Assembly (NCBI RefSeq): GCF_040195635.1
Contig: NZ_JBEFTX010000014.1
Location: 1-64,000 of the forward strand
Origin: Thermasporomyces sp040195635
Lineage (GTDB): Bacteria; Actinomycetota; Actinomycetes; Propionibacteriales; Actinopolymorphaceae
Reading direction: 5' to 3'
DNA length: 64,000 bases
Position 1 is the first letter of the stretch. Each line of letters starts with the position of its first letter. The notes beneath the pieces are model-generated. The model ran no database searches. It was not told where the DNA came from and saw only the letters and a list, made by a program, of their open reading frames with translations. Below, one piece after another: positions 34,397 through 42,355 of the stretch. Made by a program: the position numbers and the translations under genes.

Positions 34397-35320
34397 ATGA
34401 CGAACCCGGCCCCAGCTACGGCACCAGGCACGTCCGCCCCCGCCACGAAACCTGCGAGCCTTGACGCCCTTCGCCGGCCGTCCGGAGGTTTCGCCATGGT
34501 GGCGCTCGACCAGCGCGAGTCGATGCGGGCGATGTTCGCCGAGCATCAGGACGGCAAGGTCAGCGACGCGCAGGTGACCGAGTTCAAGCTGACCGCCGGT
34601 CGCATCCTCGGGCCGCACGCCTCTGCGGTTCTGGTCGACCGGCAGTTCGCCCTCGACCGCTACCTCGACGACGGCATCCTCGGCCCGGACACCGCCCTCA
34701 TTGCCGCCGGCGACAAACTGACCGCCCGCGGGGACGAGATTGTCGGCGAAGCCGCGATCGACGAGGACATCGACCTACCCGACTACCGCGCCAGGGGGGT
34801 CACCGCGATGAAGCTGCTGGTGCTCTACCGCCCCGACGACGAGCCCGCGGCCCGCCTCGCGATGGTCGACCGGTTCGTCGAGCGCTGCCGGAGCGCCGGA
34901 CTGCTGAGCATCATCGAACCGGTCTCCCGCCCGGCCCGAAGTCGCACGAACCCCTCGCGCATACACGACGGCATCCTCGCGGCGGCAGCGGAGCTCGGTG
35001 CCCGCGGCGCGGACCTGTACAAGGCCGAGGTACCGCTGCATGGTGAGGGCGCCGATGATGACATCCGCCGCATGTGCGGCGCGCTGACGAGCCTGATCGC
35101 CTCGCCATGGGTGGTCCTGTCCTCGGGCGTACGCCAGGACCGTTTCCCGCGCGCCGTCGAGCTCGCGTGCAGCGAGGGCGCGTCGGGGTTCCTCGCTGGC
35201 CGGGCAGTCTGGCGGTCGTGCATCGGCCAACCGGACGTGGAGGCCGCCCTGCGAAACGACGCGGCCCGACGGCTCCAGCACCTCGCCGAGGTCGTCGACG
35301 CGGCCGTCACGAAGGGGTGA
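34397..35320 (+). CDS. LacD/YihT-like class I aldolase
   Basis: A 307-residue TIM-barrel aldolase. GGFAMVALDQRESMRAMFAE is the first barrel strand and phosphate region typical of tagatose-bisphosphate and sulfofructose-phosphate aldolases; SAVLVDRQFALD follows. The Schiff-base lysine is in VTAMKLLVLYRPDD (K139). IIEPVSRP, ADLYKAEVP and WVVLSSGV are further strands. The first 20 residues are an Ala/Pro-rich extension. AAGGAGG precedes the ATG. The real sugar phosphate cannot be decided; no other sugar gene lies beside it. It marks the start of the chromosomal backbone. Confidence 0.78.
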   Translation: MTNPAPATAPGTSAPATKPASLDALRRPSGGFAMVALDQRESMRAMFAEHQDGKVSDAQVTEFKLTAGRILGPHASAVLVDRQFALDRYLDDGILGPDTALIAAGDKLTARGDEIVGEAAIDEDIDLPDYRARGVTAMKLLVLYRPDDEPAARLAMVDRFVERCRSAGLLSIIEPVSRPARSRTNPSRIHDGILAAAAELGARGADLYKAEVPLHGEGADDDIRRMCGALTSLIASPWVVLSSGVRQDRFPRAVELACSEGASGFLAGRAVWRSCIGQPDVEAALRNDAARRLQHLAEVVDAAVTKG

Positions 35321-35353
35321 CAGCCGGGCACGCGGGCGAGCGCCGGGGCGCTC

Positions 35354-35653
35354 TCAGACGTCGAGCGCGATCCGGAGCATGGAGCCGATGCGTTCCATGA
35401 CGTCATCCTCGACGACGTCGACCTGCTCGAGGCACGAACGCCGATACAACGCGTCGAGGTGCTGCGGCGCCACCCATCCGTGCCGCGGCAGCTCCACGGC
35501 CAGCAGATGGCCGGGGTCGTCCGGGCTGACCTCCACGGCGAGGAACCAGCCCTGGTCAGGGGCGGCGTTGACGGCATCGGTGCTGACGACGACGATCAGC
35601 CGTTCGCGGTTCAGGCCCTTGGAGACGTACCGCCAGACCTCACCCCGCCGCAC
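35354..35653 (-). CDS. MazF/PemK-like toxin
   Basis: A 99-residue protein of the MazF/PemK mRNA interferase fold: VRRGEVWRYVSKGLNRERLI is the N-terminal strand-loop, then IVVVSTDAVN, an insert WFLAVEVSPDDPGH, and LVAVELPRHGWVAPQHL, with the final helix VEDDVMERIGSMLRIALDV. The canonical MazF start R-x-G-(E/D)-(V/I)-W is intact. GTG 35653 begins right at that motif and overlaps the antitoxin gene by 14 bases; the longer open frame upstream is an Arg-rich shadow. Like most such toxins it would cleave mRNA when its partner is lost. The insert makes it slightly atypical. Confidence 0.78.
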   Translation of the reverse strand: MRRGEVWRYVSKGLNRERLIVVVSTDAVNAAPDQGWFLAVEVSPDDPGHLLAVELPRHGWVAPQHLDALYRRSCLEQVDVVEDDVMERIGSMLRIALDV

Positions 35654-35861
35654 GGTAGGCGGCTTCCTCCGCCGAACGGTCCTCTTCGTCGCGCAGCTGC
35701 CGGTCGTCGCTGACCGGGCTCGGCGACTGCCACAGGGCGTAGTGGCAGGCCGCCCGGGACAGCCAGGCGGACAACGACATGTCGGCCTGGACCGCGGCCT
35801 TCTCCGCGAGCCACAGAGCGTCACCCGACATGCTCACGGTGATCTTCTTCGTCGTTGCCAT
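35640..35861 (-). CDS. antitoxin partner of the MazF-like toxin
   Basis: A 73-residue protein starting ATTKKITVSMSGDALWLAEK, which resembles a ribbon-helix-helix DNA-binding antitoxin (a strand of alternating residues, then a helix with AWLSRAACHYAL). An acidic C-terminal tail (DDRQLRDEEDRSAEEAAYRA) would wrap the toxin. ATG 35861 is used; an in-frame ATG-like extension to 35873 adds four residues. It lies upstream of and overlaps the toxin, the normal order for this module, and would autorepress the operon. Confidence 0.75.
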   Translation of the reverse strand: MATTKKITVSMSGDALWLAEKAAVQADMSLSAWLSRAACHYALWQSPSPVSDDRQLRDEEDRSAEEAAYRAAG

Positions 35862-35936
35862 ATCCGGGACCATACCGATCGCCTTACCCGACCGCCATCC
35901 CCGACATACGTCCGTACGCCTGAAAAGCGCAGAACC

Positions 35937-36713
35937 CTACTGCTTCGGCGTACTGCAGTCCGCCCTCGCCGCGCGGAAGGCTGCCTCGGCGTCGTGGAAC
36001 GCATCGATGTTGACCGGGGCCTTCTCGTACGCCGCCAGCCACATCGTCGTCGCGACGCCCGGGTCGAGATGACCGGAGCGCCGGTGCGCCATCGCGGCGA
36101 GGTGCGCCTTCCACTCTGCGACCGCGTTCCGTGCGGCCGAGAGCGCCTTGTCCGTCTCCTCGCCGAGCACCCGGCACCCGTCGATGGCGCCCTGCTGTTC
36201 GGCGGTCATGTCGGCCGCGTCGACGTCGGCGCACACCGCACGGACGTCCTGGTAGTCGGCAGCCGCCTGCTCGAAGAGCGTGACCCGGCCCGGCCCCGCG
36301 GTCCGCGTCTCGGTCCAGATCGCCTTGGTCTCGGTCTCGGTGTTCCTGCCGGCCTCGAGGTCGGCCATCGCCTGGATGTGCGCCGCCCAGTCGTCGACGG
36401 AGTCATCGGCCGCCTCGACCGCATCGACACCCACCCGGGCGGCCGATCGACACTTCTCGACCGCTTTGGCCGACTGACTCTCGACACTCGTCGCGTCCAC
36501 GTCGCCACGAGACGTTTCGCGTGGTGCGGATCTGGTTGCCGTCGGACTCACCGTCGCTCCGGCATTTTCGGCCGCCCACATGCCGATGCCGATTCGAGGC
36601 GCCAGGAGAAGCCAGCCCAATCCAGTCGCACCTGCCACAATCAGGACGCTGATCCCAATTGCCAGCCCTCTGCCCCGTTTGCGATGAATCGCTTTCCTAC
36701 GCCCGCCTGCCAC
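35937..36713 (-). CDS. membrane-anchored extracellular protein with internal duplication
   Basis: A 258-residue protein from GTG 36713. A basic N-terminus (RRKAIHRKRGRG) and one hydrophobic segment (LAIGISVLIVAGATGLGWLLL, residues 17-37) anchor it. A Ser/Thr-rich linker follows, then two similar units of about 75 residues. Each starts with Cys-Arg and ends with Cys, and each contains a W..H..AM helix (VDDWAAHIQAMADLEAG / VAEWKAHLAAMAHRRSG) and an F..A.A helix before the final Cys. Each unit probably closes one disulfide. No family is recognised. It is alone in its strand neighbourhood and its function is unknown. Confidence 0.7.
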   Translation of the reverse strand: MAGGRRKAIHRKRGRGLAIGISVLIVAGATGLGWLLLAPRIGIGMWAAENAGATVSPTATRSAPRETSRGDVDATSVESQSAKAVEKCRSAARVGVDAVEAADDSVDDWAAHIQAMADLEAGRNTETETKAIWTETRTAGPGRVTLFEQAAADYQDVRAVCADVDAADMTAEQQGAIDGCRVLGEETDKALSAARNAVAEWKAHLAAMAHRRSGHLDPGVATTMWLAAYEKAPVNIDAFHDAEAAFRAARADCSTPKQ

Positions 36714-36890
36714 CAGATTTCCCTTTGCCCTGAAGCCGCTCCCGTGCTTGGGCAGATTAGAGGCTCATTAGGCCGGACAGAAGCCTGTAGGTCACGATAA
36801 TGAGACGACCAAGCTTCGAATTCGTACCAAACCTGATCGTTATGGAATGCGTTTTTGCCAATAGCCCGGCGAGTCAAAAGGCGATCAGCC

Positions 36891-36935
36891 CGGTTAAGGA
36901 AATTCCGAGGCAAATGACCGGAATCTCCTTAACCG
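36891..36935. terminator. 17-base inverted repeat, terminator of the phosphodiesterase-like gene
   Basis: CGGTTAAGGAAATTCCG (36891-36907) and CGGAATCTCCTTAACCG (36919-36935), one mismatch, loop of 11. It lies 18 bases after the stop of the minus-strand gene at 36953 in an unusually AT-rich stretch. On the minus strand a CCTTTTGAC run follows. Confidence 0.7.
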
Positions 36936-36952
36936 CACGGAAACACGCAGGA

Positions 36953-37807
36953 TCAGCGGCGGACGAGAAGATCCACGAACAACGGCAGGTGGTCCGACGC
37001 GTCGGTGGGCACGACCTCGGCGTGGCGGAAGACCAGGTCGCGGGAACCGAGTACGTAGTCGATCCGGCTCACCGGGTTCTCCACCGGGTACGTCGGGCCG
37101 GCACCTTCGCCGACCTCCGCCCACGCGTCGGCGAACACGTTCGTCAACGTCGCGATCTCCGGTGTGCCCGGAAGGGCGTTGAGGTCACCGGTGAGGAGGG
37201 TCCGCCGCGGGTCACTGCCGAGCAGTTCGACGATCGCGGCCGCCTGCGCCTCCCGTTCGAGGTTGTCGTTGTGCTGCAGGTGGGTGTTGGCGACCCGCAT
37301 CGCAACGCCACGGACCTTGAGGTTCGCGACGAGCAGACCGCGCTGCTCGTGGTTACCGAACTTCGGAAGGTACGTGTTGCTCCACGAGGTGATCGGGGAG
37401 CGGGACAGGATCGCGGTGCCGTACTGACGGCGCTCCTGACCGGGCTCTGCCGGGTCGAGGTCGAGGTTGGCGCCGTAGACGGCGTACATGTCCAGTCGCT
37501 CGGCGAGTTCTCGCGCCTGGTCGGCGAAGTCGCTCCGCTCGCCCCAGTGCCGGTCGACCTCCTGCAGACCGATCACGTCGGCGTGCATCGAGGAGAGGAC
37601 CTTCGCCGTGTGCGCGACGTCGAGCACGTCGTCAGGCCCGGCGGCGTGGTGGATGTTGTAGGTGGCGACGCGGATCTTCACCAGGTCGGAGTCCGTGTCT
37701 TGCGCGGCCGCCGATCCGGCGACAGGACCGAGCGCGCCGGCGGCACCCGCGGCCATCACACCCACCATGGCGAGAACGCGCCTCCGGCGCAGCGTACGTC
37801 GTAGCAC
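36953..37807 (-). CDS. secreted endonuclease/exonuclease/phosphatase-family protein
   Basis: A 284-residue protein. The first 36 residues are an export signal with RRTLRRRR before a hydrophobic stretch (VLAMVGVMAAGAAGALGPVA), possibly Tat-dependent. The catalytic domain has IRVATYNIHHAAG (Asn), VIGLQEVDRHW (metal-binding Glu), VANTHLQHND (His), LLTGDLNALPGTPE (Asp/Asn) and ASDHLPLFVDLL (Asp-His), the full set of the Mg-dependent EEP fold. The substrate could be a nucleic acid, a phospholipid or another phosphoester. The gene is single, and its stop is followed by a strong hairpin. Confidence 0.85.
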   Translation of the reverse strand: MLRRTLRRRRVLAMVGVMAAGAAGALGPVAGSAAAQDTDSDLVKIRVATYNIHHAAGPDDVLDVAHTAKVLSSMHADVIGLQEVDRHWGERSDFADQARELAERLDMYAVYGANLDLDPAEPGQERRQYGTAILSRSPITSWSNTYLPKFGNHEQRGLLVANLKVRGVAMRVANTHLQHNDNLEREAQAAAIVELLGSDPRRTLLTGDLNALPGTPEIATLTNVFADAWAEVGEGAGPTYPVENPVSRIDYVLGSRDLVFRHAEVVPTDASDHLPLFVDLLVRR

Positions 37808-38203
37808 GAACGGCTCCCTTCACGAGCACGAGATGCGAGCGCCATCTCACCGCCCCCGCGAACACACGACCTGAACGAACAAGTAACACTTCCTGACGAA
37901 CAGCGCTCGGATTCCGGCACAAACTAACGACACCACGCAGGCGGCGCGCGACACCTCGCAGACCAGGCCGGAGTTGGTCATCCTCGCCGCACCCGCAGCA
38001 ACCATGCCCGCCCCCGGGAATGATCACGCATGCGTGATCATTCCCCACGCAACCCGGCGAATGTGGCGTGCATCGTAGGGGAATTGCCGAGCATGCGTGA
38101 TCATTCCCCACGCAACCCGGCGAATGTGGCGTGCATCGTAGGGGAATTGCCGAGCATGCGTGATCATTCCGCGGCGGGTCCCAGCCCCCTGGGCACGGCG
38201 GCG
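37808..38203. other. intergenic stretch of 396 bases
   Basis: The upstream part (37808-38015) must hold the promoter of the minus-strand phosphodiesterase-like gene; GAACGAACAAGTAACACTTCC around 37874-37893 is AT-richer than its surroundings. The rest is the palindromic tandem repeat. No gene is supported here. Confidence 0.5.
38016..38170. repeat. 63-base tandem repeat with a 30-base perfect palindrome
   Basis: A 63-base unit beginning GCATGCGTGATCATTCC starts at 38028 and 38091, and a 17-base partial third copy starts at 38154. The two full copies look identical. At the left end GGGAATGATCACGCA (38016-38030) and TGCGTGATCATTCCC (38031-38045) form a perfect 30-base palindrome. It is in the intergenic space downstream of two gene ends. 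Coding is unlikely although 63 is a multiple of three. Confidence 0.9.
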
Positions 38204-41200
38204 CTACGACACGGCACTGGTCCGCCCATGGGTGGTCACGGCGACAACGGTGTAGCTGTACGACGCGTGCGGCAACGCGGTGGCGTCCCGGAAGACCTGA
38301 CAGTCGGCGGTTACGTAGGTGAGGTAGGTGTCCGGGCCTGGCGGAAGGCCCTGCGTGGCCCCGCGGTAGATCCGGTACGCCGCGACCGGGCCGCTCGCCG
38401 GCTCCCAGGTGACGACCCGCGCGCGGGTGTCGTCGACGGTGACGGTGACGTTCTGCGGCACGCCCACCGGCGGGTCCGGCTGCGGCAGGACCGTCACCGA
38501 CCGCGGCACACCCGAAGGCGCCACCGTCTCGTGACGACCGTCGCTCGCGACCACGACGTACTCCACACCGCGCTCGGTCAGCGCCCACGCCGGCATCGCC
38601 GCGACGAAGGTCCGCGCCCGGCCGCGGACGTTGGGACACATCGCGACCTTGTGCCAGTCACGTTCGCCGATGATGCGGTAGCGCAGGTGTGCGCTGAGCT
38701 CACTCGCCACCCGACTGCCGAGCACTGTCGCCGACACGGGGAAGGCCGCGCCGGCGTAGGCCTGGTCGCGCGCCGGCAGCAGGAGCACGCGTGGCGGTGG
38801 TGTGTCGTCGGCGTCACCGGCCTGGACCGATTCGACGCAGGAGGGTGGACTCTCCGAGCCGGCCGTACCCACGGCGGTGACGCGGTAGCGGTAGTGGCCC
38901 GACACCTCGTCGTCGTAGGCCTGGTCCTTCACCGGCTCCCCGGTCAGGCGTACGAACTGCTCCGATCCGTCCTCTGGCGCGCGGTCGACGTGGAACCCGA
39001 CCACCTCGTCCTCGCGGCCGGGGTAGGCCTTCCACGTGAGCGCCGCGCCGTCGGGTGTGCTGCGAACGACGACATCGATCGGCGGAGCCACCGGGAGGCC
39101 CGCCACGAACGTGTCCTGGTAGGACCGCAACGGGTCCTTGACACACCGCGGCCACGCCGGGTCGCCGAAGTACCACCGACCGCCCGCCGCCGACACCAAC
39201 CCACCCAGCCCGGGCAGGTCGCGCACCATGTCCTGGTAGGCGACGATCGCCTCCCGGAACCCGCTCCCGTGCAGGTCCGCCCACGTCGTCGCGCCCGGAA
39301 CGATCGCCCGCGCGGTCCAGTACGACTCCAGCCACCGCAGGAACGCCAACCAGTACGCCAGCTCGTCGTTGCCTTCCGCGCCGCCCGGCACGAGCGCGGC
39401 CAGGTGTTCGAACTCCGTGCGTACACGGGCGTAGCGTTCGGCGTACTCGCTCGCCCCCGGTTCACCGGCGAAGCCCCAGCCGTGGAACTCCGAGGTCTTC
39501 ATGCCACCGCCCGCGAACCCGTAGACACCCGCGGCCTCCAGTGCCGACAGCGCAGCCGCGCCGGCATCCGCCACGTCGGCGGAGGCCGCCTCGGTCCCGG
39601 CCAGCGTCGCCGCCGCGAAGTCGCGGTAGAACCCCTCCGCCGGAACCACTGTGCCGGGTGCCTGCCACAGATCCCTTGCCAGGTAGGCGACATTGGCATC
39701 GGCCGCGCGTTCGCGCCACAGGATCCCGATCACGCCGTGCACGCCAGTCGCCCGCAGCTCCGGCAGCCGGCGCTCCATCAACTCGACCGCCAACTGGGGC
39801 TCGGACAGTCCGCCGCCGAACTCCAGCCACGGCACCGCCCACGCCTCCCGGTCGGCGGCGACCTGTGCCCACTCCGGTCGTACGGTCATGTCGTGCGGCA
39901 TCAGCGTGGAGAACACCACGTCGCCCGGCACCGCCGCCGCCAGCTCCGGGAAGCGTTCCTCCTGGAACCACGACCCGGTGACCAGCCGCACCTGCGGTGC
40001 GCGCTTCGCCAGATGATCGCGGACGATCGTGTACGCCTTGGCGCCGTCGGCGGTCGAGACCTCGTTGACCTCGCTGAAGTAGAGCTGGACATGGCTCAGG
40101 TCGGGATAGGTGTCGAGGATGTCGTCCACCCGTCCGGTCAGCACGGCCGGATCCAGCGGGTCCAGCTCGTCGCGCAACGCCTCCGGCACGATGTCGAAGT
40201 CTGTGCCGAGCACGACCTCGACCCCGCGTTCGCGGGCGTACGCGATCACCTGCCGCAGCATCGTCGCCGCCTTGGCGTAGGCATGGTCGCGCGCGTCCGG
40301 CTGGCTCGCCACGTCGCGCGCGGCGTCTGAACCGAGGACGTCGAAGGGCAGCAGGTCCCCCGCCCCGAACGCCAGGTCGTCGGCCCGGCTCGCCGCGAGT
40401 CCCCACCGCTGGTGGTCGACCGAGGTGTCCAGCCATGCGTCGTAGCGGGCGTGGCCGTCCTCGTCGCGCGCCACGCAGGCGAACGGCTCGTTGATGTCCT
40501 CGCCGGGGTAGCCACCCTGGTAGCAGTGCAGGACCAGGGTGTTCATCCGGAGCTTCACCAGCTGGTTGACGTACCGCTGGAAATCCTCGAGGGAGTACGC
40601 CGACGGGCCGCCCCGGAAGTCGTGCCAGGGCAGCAGGCCACGCCGCGCCACCGCCGGCTGCTCGGTGAGGTCGAGGTCGCGCACGACGAACGCCGCCGGA
40701 CGCACCGCCTCCGCCCCGGGCTGGCCAGCGCTGTCAGAGCGGTTCGGGCGGTCTGCGGCGACGTCCGGGTCGTCTGCGGCGACGTCCGGGTCGTCTGCGG
40801 CGAGGTCCGGGTAGTCTGCGGCGAGGTCCGGGTCGGCCGGCACCCGCGGCGGCAGGACGTCGCGGCTCAGCAGGAAGCGGACGCCGTACTCCTCCAGCAG
40901 CCGGTACGCACCATAGAGCGTGCCCAGCGAGCTCCCGCCCATCACGGCGATCACCGGGCGCGGGCCCGCCAGCGTGGCGGTCCGGATGACGTAGCCCTCC
41001 GGCGCGGGTGCCTCCGGTGGCAGCGCACCCGCCTCGACGAGAGCCGCGATCACGGCGTTGGAGTTCCGGTCGCCGACCGCGAGCACGGGATCGGTTCCGT
41101 CGTCCGGATAGGGCCCGATCTCCATCGCCTGGCCGGTCAGGTGGTACAGGTAGCGCCGCAGCTCCGCCGCCGCCAAGCGCTCGCGCTCATGAGCGTGTTC

Positions 41201-41245
41201 GCCGACCACGATCACCGCTTCGGTCCCCTCCCTGGTGACGTACAT
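38204..41245 (-). CDS. large glycosidase-like protein with fibronectin-type ends
   Basis: A 1013-residue protein. Residues 1-130 resemble the N-terminal domain of alpha-glucuronidases and GH20/GH67-like enzymes (ELRRYLYHLTGQAMEIGPYP, then GTLYGAYRLLEEYGVRFLL). An Asp/Ala/Pro-rich tandem linker (about 140-165) follows, then a TIM-barrel-like body with HDFRGGPSAYSLEDFQRYVN, MNTLVLHCYQGGYP, LYFSEVNE and a domain of Trp-rich helices. The last 260 residues hold two Fn3-like modules. No signal peptide is seen, so it may act in the cytoplasm. Which residues are catalytic and which sugar is cut cannot be told. It is followed downstream by an oxidoreductase gene in the same direction, perhaps one carbohydrate unit. 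Confidence 0.65.
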   Translation of the reverse strand: MYVTREGTEAVIVVGEHAHERERLAAAELRRYLYHLTGQAMEIGPYPDDGTDPVLAVGDRNSNAVIAALVEAGALPPEAPAPEGYVIRTATLAGPRPVIAVMGGSSLGTLYGAYRLLEEYGVRFLLSRDVLPPRVPADPDLAADYPDLAADDPDVAADDPDVAADRPNRSDSAGQPGAEAVRPAAFVVRDLDLTEQPAVARRGLLPWHDFRGGPSAYSLEDFQRYVNQLVKLRMNTLVLHCYQGGYPGEDINEPFACVARDEDGHARYDAWLDTSVDHQRWGLAASRADDLAFGAGDLLPFDVLGSDAARDVASQPDARDHAYAKAATMLRQVIAYARERGVEVVLGTDFDIVPEALRDELDPLDPAVLTGRVDDILDTYPDLSHVQLYFSEVNEVSTADGAKAYTIVRDHLAKRAPQVRLVTGSWFQEERFPELAAAVPGDVVFSTLMPHDMTVRPEWAQVAADREAWAVPWLEFGGGLSEPQLAVELMERRLPELRATGVHGVIGILWRERAADANVAYLARDLWQAPGTVVPAEGFYRDFAAATLAGTEAASADVADAGAAALSALEAAGVYGFAGGGMKTSEFHGWGFAGEPGASEYAERYARVRTEFEHLAALVPGGAEGNDELAYWLAFLRWLESYWTARAIVPGATTWADLHGSGFREAIVAYQDMVRDLPGLGGLVSAAGGRWYFGDPAWPRCVKDPLRSYQDTFVAGLPVAPPIDVVVRSTPDGAALTWKAYPGREDEVVGFHVDRAPEDGSEQFVRLTGEPVKDQAYDDEVSGHYRYRVTAVGTAGSESPPSCVESVQAGDADDTPPPRVLLLPARDQAYAGAAFPVSATVLGSRVASELSAHLRYRIIGERDWHKVAMCPNVRGRARTFVAAMPAWALTERGVEYVVVASDGRHETVAPSGVPRSVTVLPQPDPPVGVPQNVTVTVDDTRARVVTWEPASGPVAAYRIYRGATQGLPPGPDTYLTYVTADCQVFRDATALPHASYSYTVVAVTTHGRTSAVS

Positions 41246-41300
41246 GGGACAGACAGTGCTGTGCCTTGGGCAGTGCCGTGCCTCGGAGCCCCTCCCGGGT

Positions 41301-42293
41301 TCAGCGCAACGACGCCGGATCCACCGGTGTACCGAGGCGGGCCGACTCCCCGCCGGCCAGGGCGAGCGTCAGCGCCACCAACCCGTCCTCGGCGGTGACC
41401 CGTGACTCGGCGCGCCCCTCGAAGGCGGCGACGAACTCCGCCAGCTGCTCGGCGTACGGATCGACCGCACCGTCGTCGGCGTAGACCACCTCACCCGCGC
41501 CGTCGGTCACCACCGCCGACGGCTTCGAGTCGAACCGCAGCACGCCTTCGTCGCCCACGATCTCGAACGTCGACCGCAGCTCGGTGCCGGGTACGTCCCA
41601 GATCCCCGTCACCTCCGACTCCACCCCGCTCGCGTGGGTGAGCGTGGCCGACGCGTGGACGTACTCGTCGGGGCCTGCGCCTGGCTCCGACGTCGTGAGG
41701 GGCTCGGACCGGCCGACCACGTGGGTCACCTCGCCCGCCACCCAGCGGGCGAAGTCGAGGTCATGGATGGCGAGGTCGACCAGCACGCCGCCGGACCGTG
41801 CGACGTCGACGAACCAGGTCCCGCGACCCGGGCTCGCGTTGATCCGGAAGAACCGCAGCTTGCGGAGCGCGCCGATCCGGCCGGAGAGTACCGCCTCGCG
41901 GGTGCGTACGTACGCCGGGAAGAAGCGCAGCACCTGCGCGGGAAACAGTCCCACTCCCGCCGACCGGCAGGTCTCGATCATCGCCCGCCCTTCGGCCGGC
42001 GTCCGCGCGAGTGGCTTCTCGCAGATCACGTGCCGGCCCCTGGCGGCCGCCTCGAATGCCCACTCGGCATGGGTGTCGGTCGGCGTGCAGATGTCGACGA
42101 TGCTCACCCGGCCCAGCAACTCCGCCTGATCGGCGACCGCGGTGATCCCGTGCTCGGTCGCGAACGCCTCCCCGCGGCCCCTGTCGCGGGAATGCACGAC
42201 GACCGGGATGCCGAGTCGCTGCCACGCGACCGTGTGCTGGTTGCCCATCAGGCCGGTACCGACCAGCCCGACGCACGGCGTGGTTTCCGTCAT
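41301..42293 (-). CDS. Gfo/Idh/MocA-family oxidoreductase
   Basis: A 330-residue NAD(P)-dependent dehydrogenase. The Rossmann start is CVGLVGTGLMGNQH, the ADP-binding strand is VVVHSRDRGRG, and the typical ICEKPLARTPAEG carries the catalytic Lys. The C-terminal alpha/beta domain includes GGVLVDLAIHDLDFARWV with its conserved Asp-His. These enzymes oxidise sugars, inositols or their derivatives. It starts 55 bases upstream of the glycosidase-like gene on the same strand, suggesting they are co-transcribed in sugar metabolism. Confidence 0.9.
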   Translation of the reverse strand: MTETTPCVGLVGTGLMGNQHTVAWQRLGIPVVVHSRDRGRGEAFATEHGITAVADQAELLGRVSIVDICTPTDTHAEWAFEAAARGRHVICEKPLARTPAEGRAMIETCRSAGVGLFPAQVLRFFPAYVRTREAVLSGRIGALRKLRFFRINASPGRGTWFVDVARSGGVLVDLAIHDLDFARWVAGEVTHVVGRSEPLTTSEPGAGPDEYVHASATLTHASGVESEVTGIWDVPGTELRSTFEIVGDEGVLRFDSKPSAVVTDGAGEVVYADDGAVDPYAEQLAEFVAAFEGRAESRVTAEDGLVALTLALAGGESARLGTPVDPASLR

Positions 42294-42355
42294 GCGGCCT
42301 CAGCTTAGATCAGTGATTCCGCTCCGAATCAGTCCTCCGGAGTGCCGGTCAGCGG

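Noticed and set aside
38028..38170. Possible CRISPR array from the 63-base repeats
   Set aside because: Only two full copies, no variable spacers, no cas genes; it is a plain tandem repeat.
38030..40330. A 766-codon plus-strand open frame opposite the glycosidase-like gene
   Set aside because: Arg/His/Pro-rich shadow of the minus-strand gene caused by high GC; no domain, no ribosome site, and it begins in the tandem repeat.
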